From an uncultured Alphaproteobacteria bacterium (GTDB taxonomy: Bacteria; Pseudomonadota; Alphaproteobacteria; Rs-D84), in contig CAMWON010000001.1 in the NCBI GenBank assembly GCA_947175875.1, positions 1-64,000 of the forward strand: 64,000 nt of DNA. Direction: 5' to 3'. Every line of letters begins with the position of its first letter. Position 1 is the first letter of the stretch. The notes under the pieces were generated by a model. It had not been told where the DNA came from and did not search any database. It saw only the letters and a list, made by a program, of their open reading frames with translations. Positions 62,596-64,000 of the stretch are shown here, one piece after another. The translations under genes were made by a program, and so were the position numbers.

Positions 62596-63251
62596 TGACA
62601 CCGACCGAATATTTTGAACTGGTACCAAAATCCGTGGATATGAATATCCGGTCGGAATTGTATTCCACCAATGAATTTACATTCGCGGTGGCGGTAATAC
62701 TGTCGGCCCAGGCGACGGACAAAAAAGTGAACGAGGTCACGCCCGACCTGTTCCGCGTGGCCCCCACACCTGCAAAAATGATTGTGTTGGGCGAAGACGG
62801 GTTAAAGGCGCATATAAAGGTCTTGTCGTTCTTTAACAACAAGGCCAAAAGCATCATGGGCCTGGCCGCGCGTTTAATGGACGAAGAGGGCGCCACAAAC
62901 ACCGATTATAAATTCCCGGCAAAATTTCATGACCGTGACAGCCTAATGAAGTTGCCCGGCATCGGCCAGAAAACAGCGAACGTTATCATGAATGTTCTGT
63001 GGGGGGCGCCGAATATCGGGGTTGATACGCACGTTTTCCGTAACGCGCACCGTTACGGCTGGGTGGGCGACGACGCGAACACCCCTGAAAAGGTAGAGGC
63101 GGCGCTGCTGTCCAAAATCCCCGCCAAATACCATGGTATCGTCAATCATGTAATGGTTTTGCACGGGCGTTATACATGCAAGGCGCTGCGTCCAAAATGC
63201 GCCGATTGCCCGGTGGCGCATATCTGCACCGCCCCGGACAAGACGATTTAA
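62595..63251 (+). CDS. nth: Endonuclease III (Fe-S DNA glycosylase)
   Basis: 218 residues. HhH motif LPGIGQKTANVIMNVL with catalytic Lys126, catalytic Asp144 in IGVDTHVFR, and C-terminal 4Fe-4S cysteines in CKALRPKCADCPVAHIC (spacing C-x6-C-x2-C-x5-C). It removes oxidised pyrimidines and cleaves AP sites. Its start overlaps the stop of the small Cys-rich ORF. It is followed directly by leader RNA copy 4. Confidence 0.97.
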   Translation: MTPTEYFELVPKSVDMNIRSELYSTNEFTFAVAVILSAQATDKKVNEVTPDLFRVAPTPAKMIVLGEDGLKAHIKVLSFFNNKAKSIMGLAARLMDEEGATNTDYKFPAKFHDRDSLMKLPGIGQKTANVIMNVLWGAPNIGVDTHVFRNAHRYGWVGDDANTPEKVEAALLSKIPAKYHGIVNHVMVLHGRYTCKALRPKCADCPVAHICTAPDKTI

Positions 63252-63298
63252 AAAATAACTGGCAAAAATTCTTACCATACTATATACTTTTTATGTCG

Positions 63299-63503
63299 CG
63301 GCGTGTTGCCGTGATGAGGCCTGATAACCTCTTTTAGATGCGTCGGAATAAATACTGATTGGCGCGACGCGCCATTTTTATTACGACGAAAAACAAACTC
63401 CTGAAACCCACCCGGGTCAGGAGGGTTGCGAATATACTGAATAAGCACGCAATTCATCTAAATTGTTATCAGCCTCCTGACCACCAAAATTTGGTGGTTT
63501 TTT
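63299..63503 (+). promoter_or_regulatory. Structured leader RNA, copy 4 (riboswitch-like attenuator)
   Basis: H1: 63299-63302 with 63308-63311. H2: GAGG 63316-63319 with CCTC 63328-63331; the pseudoknot strand 63321-63328 (CTGATAAC) pairs with 63465-63472 (GTTATCAG). Long-range helix: 63333-63340 (TTTAGATG) with 63455-63462. Extended H3: 63341-63345 with 63384-63388, with inner GGCGC/GCGCC. H5: 63426-63430 with 63448-63452. P1: 63415-63424 with 63473-63482 (10 bp). Alternative H4: 63398-63404 with 63417-63423. Terminator: 63480-63485 with 63493-63498, then six Ts, sharing three bases with P1. A -10 TATACT lies at 63283-63288. Confidence 0.7.
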
Positions 63504-63537
63504 GTTTCACACAAACAAAAACCAAGGAGGTTTGAAA

Positions 63538-63903
63538 ATGAAACTTTTCATACAAGCTGTAATCGCTATTGCGATTGCCTCATGGGCGGATTCTGTATTG
63601 GCCGCCACAATATCTTTATGCTCTCATAGCCAGGGATGTTCGCAAATGGCAACATCGGTCATGCCGTATTGCTGCAAAACAGGCAGTACTTGCACGATTT
63701 CAACATGTCCGGACAAATGGACGTTAAATGAGGGAATGTGCGAGCGCGCCCCCAGCAGTGGTTTGGCCTCCCAGGATGAAACAGGTTGGTACACCACATA
63801 CTGGACAACTTGCGAGCCTACTAGCACGACCGACGACGAATACCGACTGTCGGCCACAGATAAAGGTTCAGGCTGTTATATCGCATACAAACAGGGGATA
63901 TAA
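63538..63903 (+). CDS. Secreted Cys-rich protein behind leader copy 4
   Basis: 121 residues. Signal peptide MKLFIQAVIAIAIASWADSVLA. The mature part contains nine or more cysteines in pairs (ISLCSHSQGCSQM, MPYCCKTGSTC, ISTCPDKW, GMCERA, WTTCEPT, SGCYIA), probably disulfide-bonded after export. GGAGG ribosome binding site 8 nt upstream. The next ORF starts 4 nt after its stop, so they are an operon. Proteins of this outline are common in uncultured alphaproteobacteria but I cannot name a family. Leader copy 4 ends 35 nt before the ATG. Confidence 0.7.
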   Translation: MKLFIQAVIAIAIASWADSVLAATISLCSHSQGCSQMATSVMPYCCKTGSTCTISTCPDKWTLNEGMCERAPSSGLASQDETGWYTTYWTTCEPTSTTDDEYRLSATDKGSGCYIAYKQGI

Positions 63904-63906
63904 AAC

Positions 63907-64000
63907 ATGAAAAAGTTTTTAATTTTTTGCGTTGTTTGCATGCCGGTGGCTGCCGCTGCGATTGATTTGCCTGTTGTAAAACAGTCCTGCAAAGAGGATT
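63907..64000 (+). CDS. Secreted protein, truncated by the window edge
   Basis: Only the first 31 codons are visible. They encode a signal peptide (MKKFLIFCVVCMPVAAAAI) followed by DLPVVKQSCKED. The start follows the previous stop by 3 nt, in the same operon as the Cys-rich protein. Nothing can be said of its function. Confidence 0.6.
   Translation, partial: MKKFLIFCVVCMPVAAAAIDLPVVKQSCKED

Noticed and set aside
63272..63457. Minus-strand frame inside leader copy 4 (and similar frames at 19735-20010 and 19946-20242)
   Set aside because: These frames coincide with the RNA element; similar short peptides arise only because the element's helices are repeated. Bases vary in complementary pairs, as for RNA, not by codon position.

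Overview
The window looks like the chromosome of an uncultured alphaproteobacterium, probably a reduced-genome, host-associated or gut lineage related to Rickettsiales/Rhodospirillales. The grounds are an alphaproteobacterial-type SspB, a split VirB3/VirB4 and VirD4 set of Rickettsia-like layout, an IleS2-type isoleucyl-tRNA synthetase like that of Rickettsia, the rsmG-parA-parB neighbourhood with parS sites, and a type-B-like bL36. No 16S gene is present, so the taxonomy is inferred.

Region 1-11736 is an AT-rich genomic island. It carries a three-gene, overlapping restriction-modification-like operon (Eco57I-type methylase, then a GIY-YIG/SF2 helicase/degenerate methylase fusion, then an NTF2-like plus tandem FtsK-like ATPase). 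Next come an isolated MuF-C-like ORF with a candidate antisense hairpin RNA at its 3' end, a RloA/RloB-type ATPase pair, and a P4-type tyrosine integrase with a palindrome-rich control region. The island ends in a 3'-terminal tRNA fragment, which is the likely attachment site.

Region 11.8-31.4 kb is core: ABC-F ATPase, bL36, virB3-virB4 with two envelope ORFs, a SufBD-like ORF, ychF, a TPR protein, an RsuA/RluB-type pseudouridine synthase, rsmE, virD4, ybaB, pnp, a kinase-like ORF, sspB, recF and mreB. Region 31.4-42 kb holds rnpA-yidD, accB-accC, tRNA-Cys with a tail-duplicated mini-element, a TolC/MacA/MacB efflux operon, a radical SAM ORF, infC (ATT start), a family-4-like uracil-DNA glycosylase and pal. 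Region 42-64 kb holds parB-parA-parS, rsmG, gpsA, xseB, mutS-truB-rpsO, metG-queH, fabD-fabG-mnmG, ileS and nth, plus tRNA-Val and tRNA-Thr.

The most interesting observation is a four-copy family of structured 5' leader RNAs (19887-20058 minus, 20114-20282 plus, 42114-42260 minus, 63299-63503 plus). Primary sequence is poorly conserved, but every copy has the same helices with different sequences: two leading hairpins, a long-range helix, a pseudoknot from the second hairpin loop, a hairpin containing a conserved A/U-rich motif, and a P1 stem. The 5' strand of P1 can pair alternatively upstream. The 3' strand of P1 overlaps an intrinsic terminator placed just before the ribosome binding site of the next gene. 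This is the architecture of a transcription-attenuating riboswitch. The four downstream genes are two paralogous ~50-aa proteins in a head-to-head pair, an XRE-type regulator, and a secreted Cys-rich protein. I do not recognise the element as a known class.
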